Shown here: positions 1-11,425 of the stretch, piece after piece
Position numbering within the stretch: the stretch's first letter is position 1
Layout of the letters: each line of letters begins with the position of its first letter
Source: Hydractinia symbiolongicarpus
Taxonomy: Eukaryota; Cnidaria; Hydrozoa; Anthoathecata; Hydractiniidae
Assembly (NCBI RefSeq): GCF_029227915.1
Contig: NC_079877.1
Coordinates: forward strand, 34,561,851 to 34,625,850
Length of the DNA: 64,000 nt
Reading direction: 5' to 3'
Notes under the pieces: model-generated
Seen by the model: the letters and a program-made list of their open reading frames with translations, nothing else
Database searches by the model: none
What the model was told of the DNA's origin: nothing
Translations under genes and position numbers: made by a program

Positions 1-135
1 CAGCACCCAGTGTAATCGGTGAGTTCCATCAATCATGTCAAATTAAGGAGAATGTTATTTCTTCTAGTCAAAATGGCTCATTTATTACATTTATAAGGTC
101 AAAGTTCAAAATCAGTTCAATTAAGTCGCACAGTC

Positions 136-143
136 AAACGTTT
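136..143. other. AAACGTTT palindrome marking beta monomers (example)
   Basis: Beta monomers have the perfect 8-bp palindrome AAACGTTT where other types have AATCGTTT. It marks the left part of the beta block, which runs on to the CGAATACTTTCGC box (about 178-190). Confidence 0.6.
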
Positions 144-389
144 CACAGTTAAAAGCGATGCAACCTAGTAATATCCGAATACTTTCGCTAAATACATGTT
201 GGTACGAATATGTGACGCAACCGTTGTAACTCAAACGGAATTATACCGCCAAGAAATCAATGAAATGTAGTTTTTGAGAATGTCTTTATTTCTTCAGCGC
301 ATGGTAACAGCCAGGATTGGTCCCACAGTAAGAAAATCTTATTTATCTAAATTTGTAAATAAAGCGCTACCGCAGAGCCTAATGTAACC

Positions 390-402
390 GCTGAATTCCA
401 GC
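390..402. other. Short hairpin GCTG-N5-CAGC (example of a per-monomer motif)
   Basis: GCTG at 390-393 and CAGC at 399-402 pair around a 5-base loop. Common variants are GGTG...CATC and GCTG...CGGC; both keep four pairs in RNA if G-U is allowed. The gamma variant GCTG...CAGG loses one pair. In monomers where the loop is AATTC this makes a GAATTC site. Confidence 0.45.
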
Positions 403-592
403 AATCATGTCAAATTAAGAAGAATGTTATTCCTTAGAGACCAATTGGCGCATTAATCACATTTATAAGGTCAAAGTCCAAAATCAGTTCAATTAAGTCC
501 CACAGTCAATCGCTTCACTGTTGAAAGCGATACAACTTAGTAATATCGGAAGAAAATCAGTAAATACATGTTGGTACGATTATATGACGCAA

Positions 593-622
593 CCGTTGTA
601 ACTCAAACGGATTGACACCGTT
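593..622. other. CCGTT-AACGG-CCGTT triad (example of a per-monomer motif)
   Basis: CCGTT at 593-597, AACGG at 606-610 and CCGTT at 618-622 form two overlapping inverted repeats with 8-bp and 7-bp spacers. A fourth AACGG lies at 678-682 in GATAACGG. The triad is kept in most alpha monomers across the window; beta monomers lose the third element, and gamma monomers have CTGTT for the first. CTAACGG and GATAACGG match the YAACGG core bound by Myb-type DNA-binding domains. That match is a family-level fact; binding here is inference. Confidence 0.6.
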
Positions 623-2100
623 AGAAAGTCAATGAAATTTAGTTTTAGAAACTATCTCTATTTTTTCAGCGCGCGATAACGGCTAGGATTGGTCCCACAG
701 TAAAAAATGACTTATTTATCTTAATTTTTAAATAAAGCATTACCACAGCGCCCAGTGAAATCGCTGAATTCTAGCAATCATGTCAATTTAAGAAGAATAT
801 CATTTCTTGTAGTGAAAATGACTCATTTATCACATTTATAAGGTCAAAATCCAAAATCAGTTCAATTAAGTCCCACAGTCAATCGTTTCACTGTTAAAAG
901 CGATACAACTTAGTAATATCGGAAGAAAATCACTAAATACATGTTGGTACGATTATGTGACACAACCGTTGTAAGTCAAACGGATTGACACCGTTAGAAA
1001 GTCAATGAAATGTTGTTTTTGAAACTGTCTCTATTTCTTCAGCGCGCGATAACGGCTAGGGTTGGTCCCACAGTACAAAATGACTTATTTATCTTAATTT
1101 TTAAATAAAGCGTTACCACAGCGCCCAGTGTAATCGGTGAGTTTCATCAATCATGTCAAATTAAGGAGAATGTTATTTCTTCTAGTCAAAATGGCTCATT
1201 TATTACATTTATAAGGTCAAAGTCCAAAATCAGTTCAACTAAGTCCCACAGTCAATCGTTTCACTGTTGAAAGCGATACAACTTGGTAATATCGGAAGAA
1301 AATCACTAAATACATGTTGGTACGATTATGTGACGCAACCGTTGTAGGTCAAACGGATTGACACCGTTAGAAAGTCAATGAAGTGGAGTTTTTGAAACTG
1401 TCTCTATTTCTTCAGCGCGCGATAACGGCTAGGATTGGTCCCACAGTACTAAATGACTTATTTATCTCAATTTATAAATAAACCGTTACCACAGCACCCA
1501 GTGTAATCGGTGAGTTCCATCAATCATGTCAAATTAAGGAGAATGTTATTTCTTCTAGTCAAAATGGCTCATTTATTACATTTATAAGGTCAAAGTTCAA
1601 AATCAGTTCAATTAAGTCGCACAGTCAAACGTTTCACAGTTAAAAGCGATGCAACCTAGTAATATCCGAATACTTTCGCTAAATACATGTTGGTACGAAT
1701 ATGTGACGCAACCGTTGTAACTCAAACGGAATTATACCGCCAAGAAATCAATGAAATGTAGTTTTTGAGAATGTCTTTATTTCTTCAGCGCATGGTAACA
1801 GCCAGGATTGGTCCCACAGTAAGAAAATCTTATTTATCTAAATTTGTAAATAAAGCGCTACCGCAGAGCCTAATGTAACCGCTGAATTCCAGCAATCATG
1901 TCAAATTAAGAAGAATGTTATTCCTTAGAGACCAATTGGCGCATTAATCACATTTATAAGGTCAAAGTCCAAAATCAGTTCAATTAAGTCCCACAGTCAA
2001 TCGCTTCACTGTTGAAAGCGATACAACTTAGTAATATCGGAAGAAAATCAGTAAATACATGTTGGTACGATTATATGACGCAACCGTTGTAACTCAAACG
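610..2100 (+). repeat. 4-mer HOR unit, copy 1 (1491 bp)
   Basis: The unit is four distinguishable monomers in fixed order: one with GAAATTTAGTTTTAGAAAC (from 610), one with GAAATGTTGTTTTTG, one with GAAGTGGAGTTTTTG, and one beta-type with AATTATACCGCC. The same order recurs at 3965 and 5456 with the same 1491-bp length. A few point differences separate the copies, for example GTTGTAGGTC near 1346 against GTTGTAAGTC in the other copies. The next base belongs to a different, 5-monomer unit. Confidence 0.9.
701..737. other. AT-rich tract with spaced A and T runs (example of a per-monomer feature)
   Basis: Only 4 of 37 bases are G or C, and runs of five to six A or T recur at roughly helical spacing. 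Every monomer has this tract between TCCCACAGTA and the CTACCACAG box. Such tracts can bend DNA and position nucleosomes; that effect is inferred. It also holds most of the 1-2 bp length differences between monomers (AAAAATGAC, AAAAAATGAC, AAAAAAAGAC). Confidence 0.55.
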
Positions 2101-3964
2101 GATTGACACTGTTAGAAAGTCAATGAAATGTAGTTTATAAAACTGTCTCTATTTCTTCTGCGCGCGATAACGGCTAGGATTGGTCCCACAGTACAAAATG
2201 ACTTATTTATCTAAATTTTTAAATAAAGCGTTACCACAGCGCCCAGTGTACTCGGTGAGTTCCATCAATCATGTCAAATTACGAAGAATATCATTTCTTG
2301 TAGTCAAAATGACTTATTTATCACATTTATAAGGTCAAAGTCCAAAATCAGTTCAATTAAGTCCCGCAGTCAATCGTTTCTATGTTGAAAGCGATACAAC
2401 TTAGTAATATCGGAAGAAAATCACTAATTACATGTTGGTACGATTATGTGACGCAACCGTTCTAACTCAAACGGATTGACACCGTTAGAAAGTCAATGAA
2501 ATGTACTTTTTAAAGCTTTGTCTATTTCTTCAGCGCGCGATAACGGCTAGGATTGGTCCCACAGTAAAAAATGACTAATTTATCTAAATTTTTAAAAAAG
2601 GGCTACCACAGAGCCTAATGTAATCGCTGAGTTCCAGCAATCATGTCAAATTACGAAGAATATCATTTCTTGTAGTCAAAATGACTCATTTATCACATTT
2701 ATAAGGTCAAAGTCCAAAATCAGTTCAATTAAGTCCCGCAGTCAATCGTTTCTATGTTGAAAGCGATACAACTTAGTAATATAGGAAGAAAATCACTAAA
2801 TACATGTTGGTACGATTATGTGACGCAACCGTTCTAACTCAAACGGGTTGACACCGTTAGAAAGTCAATGAAATGTACTTTTTAAAGCTTTCTCTATTTC
2901 TTCAGCGCGAACTAACGGCTAGGATTGGTCCCACAGTAAAAAATGACTTATTTATCTAAATTTTTAAAAAAGGGCTACCGCAGCGCCCAGTGTAATCACT
3001 GAGTTCCAGCAATCATGTCAAATTAAGAAGAATGTTACTTCTTGTAGTCAAAATGGCTCATTTATCACATTTATAAAGTAAAAGTCCAAAATCAGTTCAA
3101 CTAAGTCCCACAGTCAATCGTTTCACTGTTGAAAGCGATACAACTTAGTAATATCGGAAGAAAATCACTAAATACATGTTGCTACGATTATGTGATGCAA
3201 CCGTTGTAAGTCAAACGGATTGACACCGTTAGAGAGTCAATGAAGTGGAGTTTTTGAAACTGTCTCTATTTCTTCAGCGCGCGATAACGGCTAGGATTGG
3301 TCCCACAGTACAAAATGACTTATTTATCTCAATTTATAAATAAACCTTTACCACAGCGCCCAGTGTTATCGGTGAGTTCCATCAATCATGTCAAATTAAG
3401 GAGAATGTTATTTCTTCTAGTCAAAATGGCTCATTTATTAGATTTATAAGGTCAAAGTCCAAAATCAGTTCAATTAAGTCCCATAGTCAATCGTTTCTCT
3501 GTTGAAAGCGATACAACTTAGTAATATCGGAAGAAAATCACTAAATACATGTTGGTACGATTATGTGACGCAACCGTTGTAACTCAAACGGATTGACACT
3601 GTTAGAAAGTCAATGAAATGTAGTTTTTAAAACTGTCTCTATTTCTTCTGCGCGCGATAACGGCTAGGATTGGTCCCACAGTACAAAATGACTTATTTAT
3701 CTCAATTTATAAATAAACCTTTACCACAGGGTCCAGTGTAATCGCTGAGTTCCGGCAATCATGTCAAATTAAGAAGAATATCATTTCTTGTAGCCAAAAT
3801 GACTGATTTATCACATTTATAAGGTCAAAGTCCAAAATCAGTTCAATTAAGTCCCACAGTCAATCGTTTCACTGTTAAAAGCGATACAACTTAGTAATAT
3901 CGGTAAAAAAATCACTAAATACATGTTGGTACGAATGTGTGACGCAACCGTTGTAACTCAAACG
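2101..3964 (+). repeat. 5-mer HOR unit, copy 1 (1864 bp)
   Basis: Five alpha-type monomers open with GATTGACACTGTTAG and TAGTTTATAAAACTG. None has the beta block. The same 1864-bp sequence recurs at 6947-8810. Internal markers are the AAAAAAGGGCTACC monomers near 2590 and 2965 and the GCGCGAACTAACGG variant near 2900. Confidence 0.9.
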
Positions 3965-5455
3965 GATTGACACCGTTAGAAAGTCAATGAAATTTAGTTT
4001 TAGAAACTATCTCTATTTTTTCAGCGTGCGATAACGGCTAGGATTGGTCCCACAGTAAAAAATGACTTATTTATCTTAATTTTTAAATAAAGCATTACCA
4101 CAGCGCCCAGTGAAATCGCTGAATTCTAGCAATCATGTCAATTTAAGAAGAATATCATTTCTTGTAGTGAAAATGACTCATTTATCACATTTATAAGGTC
4201 AAAATCCAAAATCAGTTCAATTAAGTCCCACAGTCAATCGTTTCACTGTTAAAAGCGATACAACTTAGTAATATCGGAAGAAAATCACTAAATACATGTT
4301 GGTACGATTATGTGACACAACCGTTGTAAGTCAAACGGATTGACACCGTTAGAAAGTCAATGAAATGTTGTTTTTGAAACTGTCTCTATTTCTTCAGCGC
4401 GCGATAACGGCTAGGGTTGGTCCCACAGTACAAAATGACTTATTTATCTTAATTTTTAAATAAAGCGTTACCACAGCGCCCAGTGTAATCGGTGAGTTTC
4501 ATCAATCATGTCAAATTAAGGAGAATGTTATTTCTTCTAGTCAAAATGACTCATTTATTACATTTATAAGGTCAAAGTCCAAAATCAGTTCAACTAAGTC
4601 CCACAGTCAATCGTTTCACTGTTGAAAGCGATACAACTTGGTAATATCGGAAGAAAATCACTAAATACATGTTGGTACGATTATGTGACGCAACCGTTGT
4701 AAGTCAAACGGATTGACACCGTTAGAAAGTCAATGAAGTGGAGTTTTTGAAACTGTCTCTATTTCTTCAGCGCGCGATAACGGCTAGGATTGGTCCCACA
4801 GTACTAAATGACTTATTTATCTCAATTTATAAATAAACCGTTACCACAGCACCCAGTGTAATCGGTGAGTTCCATCAATCATGTCAAATTAAGGAGAATG
4901 TTATTTCTTCTAGTCAAAATGGCTCATTTATTACATTTATAAGGTCAAAGTTCAAAATCAGTTCAATTAAGTCGCACAGTCAAACGTTTCACAGTTAAAA
5001 GCGATGCAACCTAGTAATATCCGAATACTTTCGCTAAATACATGTTGGTACGAATATGTGACGCAACCGTTGTAACTCAAACGGAATTATACCGCCAAGA
5101 AATCAATGAAATGTAGTTTTTGAGAATGTCTTTATTTCTTCAGCGCATGGTAACAGCCAGGATTGGTCCCACAGTAAGAAAATCTTATTTATCTAAATTT
5201 GTAAATAAAGCGCTACCGCAGAGCCTAATGTAACCGCTGAATTCCAGCAATCATGTCAAATTAAGAAGAATGTTATTCCTTAGAGACCAATTGGCGCATT
5301 AATCACATTTATAAGGTCAAAGTCCAAAATCAGTTCAATTAAGTCCCACAGTCAATCGCTTCACTGTTGAAAGCGATACAACTTAGTAATATCGGAAGAA
5401 AATCAGTAAATACATGTTGGTACGATTATATGACGCAACCGTTGTAACTCAAACG
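3965..5455 (+). repeat. 4-mer HOR unit, copy 2 (1491 bp)
   Basis: Same monomer order and length as 610-2100. It differs by only a few substitutions that I can see, such as GCGTGCG for GCGCGCG near 4025 and AAAATGACTC for AAAATGGCTC near 4545. It is followed directly by a third copy, so here two 4-mers are adjacent. Confidence 0.9.
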
Positions 5456-6946
5456 GATTGACACCGTTAGAAAGTCAATGAAATTTAGTTTTAGAAACTA
5501 TCTCTATTTTTTCAGCGTGCGATAACGGCTAGGATTGGTCCCACAGTAAAAAATGACTTATTTATCTTAATTTTTAAATAAAGCATTACCACAGCGCCCA
5601 GTGAAATCGCTGAATTCTAGCAATCATGTCAATTTAAGAAGAATATCATTTCTTGTAGTGAAAATGACTCATTTATCACATTTATAAGGTCAAAATCCAA
5701 AATCAGTTCAATTAAGTCCCACAGTCAATCGTTTCACTGTTAAAAGCGATACAACTTAGTAATATCGGAAGAAAATCACTAAATACATGTTGGTACGATT
5801 ATGTGACACAACCGTTGTAAGTCAAACGGATTGACACCGTTAGAAAGTCAATGAAATGTTGTTTTTGAAACTGTCTCTATTTCTTCAGCGCGCGATAACG
5901 GCTAGGGTTGGTCCCACAGTACAAAATGACTTATTTATCTTAATTTTTAAATAAAGCGTTACCACAGCGCCCAGTGTAATCGGTGAGTTTCATCAATCAT
6001 GTCAAATTAAGGAGAATGTTATTTCTTCTAGTCAAAATGGCTCATTTATTACATTTATAAGGTCAAAGTCCAAAATCAGTTCAACTAAGTCCCACAGTCA
6101 ATCGTTTCACTGTTGAAAGCGATACAACTTGGTAATATCGGAAGAAAATCACTAAATACATGTTGGTACGATTATGTGACGCAACCGTTGTAAGTCAAAC
6201 GGATTGACACCGTTAGAAAGTCAATGAAGTGGAGTTTTTGAAACTGTCTCTATTTCTTCAGCGCGCGATAACGGCTAGGATTGGTCCCACAGTACTAAAT
6301 GACTTATTTATCTCAATTTATAAATAAACCGTTACCACAGCACCCAGTGTAATCGGTGAGTTCCATCAACCATGTCAAATTAAGGAGAATGTTATTTCTT
6401 CTAGTCAAAATGGCTCATTTATTACATTTATAAGGTCAAAGTTCAAAATCAGTTCAATTAAGTCGCACAGTCAAACGTTTCACAGTTAAAAGCGATGCAA
6501 CCTAGTAATATCCGAATACTTTCGCTAAATACATGTTGGTACGAATATGTGACGCAACCGTTGTAACTCAAACGGAATTATACCGCCAAGAAATCAATGA
6601 AATGTAGTTTTTGAGAATGTCTTTATTTCTTCAGCGCATGGTAACAGCCAGGATTGGTCCCACAGTAAGAAAATCTTATTTATCTAAATTTGTAAATAAA
6701 GCGCTACCGCAGAGCCTAATGTAACCGCTGAATTCCAGCAATCATGTCAAATTAAGAAGAATGTTATTCCTTAGAGACCAATTGGCGCATTAATCACATT
6801 TATAAGGTCAAAGTCCAAAATCAGTTCAATTAAGTCCCACAGTCAATCGCTTCACTGTTGAAAGCGATACAACTTAGTAATATCGGAAGAAAATCAGTAA
6901 ATACATGTTGGTACGATTATATGACGCAACCGTTGTAACTCAAACG
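5456..6946 (+). repeat. 4-mer HOR unit, copy 3 (1491 bp)
   Basis: Nearly identical to the copy just before it. It shares GCGTGCG with that copy, which suggests that these two are closest relatives. A private change is CATCAACCATGTC near 6366 (CATCAATCATGTC elsewhere). The unit ends where GATTGACACTGTTAG opens the second 5-mer. Confidence 0.9.
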
Positions 6947-8810
6947 GATTGACACTGTTAGAAAGTCAATGAAATGTAGTTTATAAAACTGTCTCTATTT
7001 CTTCTGCGCGCGATAACGGCTAGGATTGGTCCCACAGTACAAAATGACTTATTTATCTAAATTTTTAAATAAAGCGTTACCACAGCGCCCAGTGTACTCG
7101 GTGAGTTCCATCAATCATGTCAAATTACGAAGAATATCATTTCTTGTAGTCAAAATGACTTATTTATACAATTTATAAGGTCAAAGTCCAAAATCAGTTC
7201 AATTAAGTCCCGCAGTCAATCGTTTCTATGTTGAAAGCGATACAACTTAGTAATATCGGAAGAAAATCACTAATTACATGTTGGTACGATTATGTGACGC
7301 AACCGTTCTAACTCAAACGGATTGACACCGTTAGAAAGTCAATGAAATGTACTTTTTAAAGCTTTGTCTATTTCTTCAGCGCGCGATAACGGCTAGGATT
7401 GGTCCCACAGTAAAAAATGACTAATTTATCTAAATTTTTAAAAAAGGGCTACCACAGAGCCTAATGTAATCGCTGAGTTCCAGCAATCATGTCAAATTAC
7501 GAAGAATATCATTTCTTGTAGTCAAAATGACTCATTTATCACATTTATAAGGTCAAAGTCCAAAATCAGTTCAATTAAGTCCCGCAGTCAATCGTTTCTA
7601 TGTTGAAAGAGATACAAATTAATAATTTAGGAAGAAAATCACTAAATACATGTTGGTACGATTATGTGACGCAACCGTTCTAACTCAAACGGGTTGACAC
7701 CGTTAGAAAGTCAATGAAATGTACTTTTTAAAGCTTTCTCTATTTCTTCAGCGCGAACTAACGGCTAGGATTGGTCCCACAGTAAAAAATGACTTATTTA
7801 TCTAAATTTTTAAAAAAGGGCTACCGCAGCGCCCAGTGTAATCACTGAGTTCCAGCAATCATGTCAAATTAAGAAGAATGTTACTTCTTGTAGTCAAAAT
7901 GGCTCATTTATCACATTTATAAAGTAAAAGTCCAAAATCAGTTCAACTAAGTCCCACAGTCAATCGTTTCACTGTTGAAAGCGATACAACTTAGTAATAT
8001 CGGAAGAAAATCACTAAATACATGTTGCTACGATTATGTGATGCAACCGTTGTAAGTCAAACGGATTGACACCGTTAGAGAGTCAATGAAGTGGAGTTTT
8101 TGAAACTGTCTCTATTTCTTCAGCGCGCGATAACGGCTAGGATTGGTCCCACAGTACAAAATGACTTATTTATCTCAATTTATAAATAAACCTTTACCAC
8201 AGCGCCCAGTGTTATCGGTGAGTTCCATCAATCATGTCAAATTAAGGAGAATGTTATTTCTTCTAGTCAAAATGGCTCATTTATTAGATTTATAAGGTCA
8301 AAGTCCAAAATCAGTTCAATTAAGTCCCATAGTCAATCGTTTCTCTGTTGAAAGCGATACAACTTAGTAATATCGGAAGAAAATCACTAAATACATGTTG
8401 GTACGATTATGTGACGCAACCGTTGTAACTCAAACGGATTGACACTGTTAGAAAGTCAATGAAATGTAGTTTTTAAAACTGTCTCTATTTCTTCTGCGCG
8501 CGATAACGGCTAGGATTGGTCCCACAGTACAAAATGACTTATTTATCTCAATTTATAAATAAACCTTTACCACAGGGTCCAGTGTAATCGCTGAGTTCCG
8601 GCAATCATGTCAAATTAAGAAGAATATCATTTCTTGTAGCCAAAATGACTGATTTATCACATTTATAAGGTCAAAGTCCAAAATCAGTTCAATTAAGTCC
8701 CACAGTCAATCGTTTCACTGTTAAAAGCGATACAACTTAGTAATATCGGTAAAAAAATCACTAAATACATGTTGGTACGAATGTGTGACGCAACCGTTGT
8801 AACTCAAACG
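6947..8810 (+). repeat. 5-mer HOR unit, copy 2 (1864 bp)
   Basis: Matches 2101-3964 at a constant offset of 4846 bp. Private changes include TTATACAATTTATAAGG near 7165 and a cluster near 7609-7630 (GAAAGAGATACAAATTAATAA). After 8810 the next monomer starts like a 4-mer but departs within about 70 bp, so the regular pattern ends here. Confidence 0.9.
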
Positions 8811-10680
8811 GATTGACACCGTTAGAAAATCAATGAAATTTAGTTTTAGAAACTATCTCTATTTCTTCAGCGTGCGATAACGGCTAGGATTGGTCCCACA
8901 GTACAAAATGACTTATTTATCTTAATTTTTAAATAAAGCCTTACCACAGCGCCCAGTGTAATCGGTGAGTTTCATCAATCATGTCAAATTAAGGAGAATG
9001 TTATTTCTTCTAGTCAAAATGGCTCATTTATTACATTTATAAGGTCAAAGTCCAAAATCAGTTCAACTAAGTCCCACAGTCAATCGTTTCACTGTTGAAA
9101 GCGATACAACTTAGTAATATCGGAAGAAAATCACTAAATACATGTTGGTACGAATATGTGACGCAACCGTTGTAAGTCAAACGGATTGACTCCGTTAGAA
9201 AGTCAATGAAGTGGAGTTTTTGAAACTGTCTCTATTTCTTCAGCGCGCGATAACGGCTGGGATTAGTCCCACAGTACAAAATGACTTATTTATCTCAATT
9301 TATAAATAAACCGTTACCACAGCGCCCAGTGTAATCGGTGAGTTCCATCAATCATGTCAAATTAAGGAGAATGTTATTTCTTCAATTCAAAATGGCTCAT
9401 TTATTACATTTATAAGGTCAAAGTCCAAAATCAGTTCAATTAATCCCATAGTCAATCGTTTCTCTGTTGAAAGCGATACAACTTAGTAATATCGGAAGAA
9501 AATCACTAAATACATGTTGGTACGGTTATGTGACGCAACCGTTCTAACTCAAACGGATTGACACCGTTAGAAAGTCAATGAAATGGAGTTTTTGAAACTA
9601 TCTCTATATCTTCAGCGCGCGCTAACGGCTAGGATTGGTCCCACAGTAAAAATGACTTATTTATCTAAATTTTTAAATGAATCGCTACCACAGGGTCCAG
9701 TGTATACGCTTAGTTCCACCAATCATGTCAAATTAAAAAGAATGGTATTTCTTGGTGTCCAATTGTCTCACTTATAACATTTATAAGGTCAAAGTTCAAA
9801 ATCAGTTCAATTAAGTCGCACAGTCAAACGTTTCACAGTTAAAAGCGATGCAACCTAGTAATATCCGAATACTTTCGCTAAATACATGTTGGTACGAATA
9901 TGTGACGCAACCGTTGTAACTCAAACGGACATATACCGCCAAGAAATCAATGAAATGTAGTTTTTGAGAATGTCTTTATTTCTTCAGCGCATGGTAACGG
10001 CCAGGATTGGTCCCACAGTAAGAAAATCTTATTTATCTAAATTTTTAAAAAGGGCTACCACAGAGACTAATGTAATCGCTGAGTTCCAGCAATCATGTCA
10101 AATTACGAAGAATATCATTTCTTGTAGTCAAAATGACTCATTTATCACATTTATAAGGTCAAAGTCCAAAATCAGTTCAATTAAGTCCCACAGTCAATCG
10201 TTTCTCTGTTGAAAGCGATACAACTTAGTAATATCGGAAGAAAATCACTAAATACATGCTGGTACGATTATGTCACGCAACCGTTCTAACTCAAACGGAT
10301 TGACACCGCTAGAAAGTCAATGAAATGTACTTTTTAAAGCTGTCTCTATTTCTTCAGCACGAACTAACGGCTAGGATTGGTCCCACAGTAAAAAATGACT
10401 TATTTATCTAAATTTTTAAAAAAGGGCTACCACAGAGCCTAATGTAATCGCTGAGTTCCAGCAATCATGTCAAATTACGAAGAATATCATTTCTTGTAGT
10501 CAAAATGACTCATTTATCACATTTATAAGGTCAAAGTCCAAAATCAGTTCAATTAAGTCCCACAGTCAATCGTTTCACTGTTGAAAGCGATACAACTTAG
10601 TAATATCGGAAAAAAATCACTAAATACATGTTGGTACGAATGTGTGACGCAACCGTTGTAACTCAAACGGATTGACACCG
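8811..10680 (+). repeat. Mosaic monomers without clear higher-order period
   Basis: About five monomers, each a different combination of blocks. The first begins like a 4-mer monomer (AAATTTAGTTTTAGAAAC) and then switches to another variant. A beta segment spans about 9810-10030. The stretch around 8985-9950 has a close relative about 30.1 kb downstream (39115-40080). An ATG-initiated open frame of 64 codons at 9583-9777 arises from the GAAATGGAG variant and is not considered a gene. Confidence 0.8.
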
Positions 10681-11425
10681 TTAGAAAGTCAATGAAATGG
10701 AGTTTTTAAAACTGTCTCTATATCGTCAGCGCGCGCTAACGGCTAGGATTGGTCCCACAGTAAAAATGACTTATTTATCTAAATTTTTAAATAAATCGCT
10801 ACCACAGGGCCAAGTGTAATCGCTGAGTTCCGTCAATCATGTCAAATTAAGAAGAATGTTATTCCTTGAAGACCTATTGCCTCATTTATCACATTTATAA
10901 GGTCACAGTCCTGGATCAGTTCAAATAATTACCACAGTCAATCGTTTCACTGTTAAAAGCGATACAACTTAGTATTATCCGAAGAAAATCACTAAATACA
11001 TTTTGGTACGAATATGTGACAAAACTGTTGTAACTCAAACGGATTGACACCGTTAGAAAGTCAATGAAATGTGGTTTTTGAAACTGTCTCTATTTCTTCA
11101 GCGCGCGATAACGGCTAGGATTGGTCCCACAGTAAAAAAAGACTTATTTATCTTAATTTTTAAATAAAGCGCTACCACAGCACCCAGTGTAATCGCTGAG
11201 TTCCAGCAATCATGTCAAATTAAGAAGAATGTTATTTCTTGGCGTCCAATTGTCTCACTTATAACATTTATAAGGTCAAAGTCCAAAATCAGTTCATTTA
11301 AGTCGCACAGTCAAACGTTTCACAGTTAAAAGCGATGCAACCTAGTAATATCCGAATACTTTCGCTAAATACATGTTGGTACGAATGTGTGACGCAACCG
11401 TTGTAACTCAAACGGATTGACACCG
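10681..11425 (+). repeat. Dimer HOR unit, copy 1 (745 bp)
   Basis: Two monomers carrying the rare marker TATCGTCAGC at 10721, which recurs 745 bp later at 11466. The unit joins a GCCAAGTGTAATCGC monomer to one with AAAAAAAGACTTATTTATC and GGCGTCCAATTGTCTC. Both copies share CAAAACTGTTG and ACATTTTGG. Confidence 0.85.

Larger units (their letters stand above)
1..609 (+). repeat. Partial 4-mer HOR unit (right end only)
   Basis: This stretch matches 1492-2100 and 4847-5455 almost base for base, so the window opens inside a 4-monomer unit of the type described at 610-2100. It contains a beta-type segment (AAACGTTT at 136-143, then AATTATACCGCC after the AAACGG box) followed by the variant with ACCAATTGGCGCATTAATC. 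Confidence 0.9.

Noticed and set aside
178-210. CENP-B box (TTCG-N4-A-N2-CGGG)
   Set aside because: TTCGCTAAATAC near 184-195 and GATTCGTCCCAC near 39763 have the first half only. I found no full match on either strand.
701-737. TATA box or replication origin in the AT-rich tract
   Set aside because: AT-richness alone is not specific and the tract occurs in every monomer. No accompanying element supports either reading.
9583-9777. Open frame of 64 codons with an ATG start, similar to ones at 39711 and 47168
   Set aside because: It lies wholly within ordinary satellite monomers, the peptide is only a translation of the repeat, and related monomers carry stops or shifts. No domain is recognisable.
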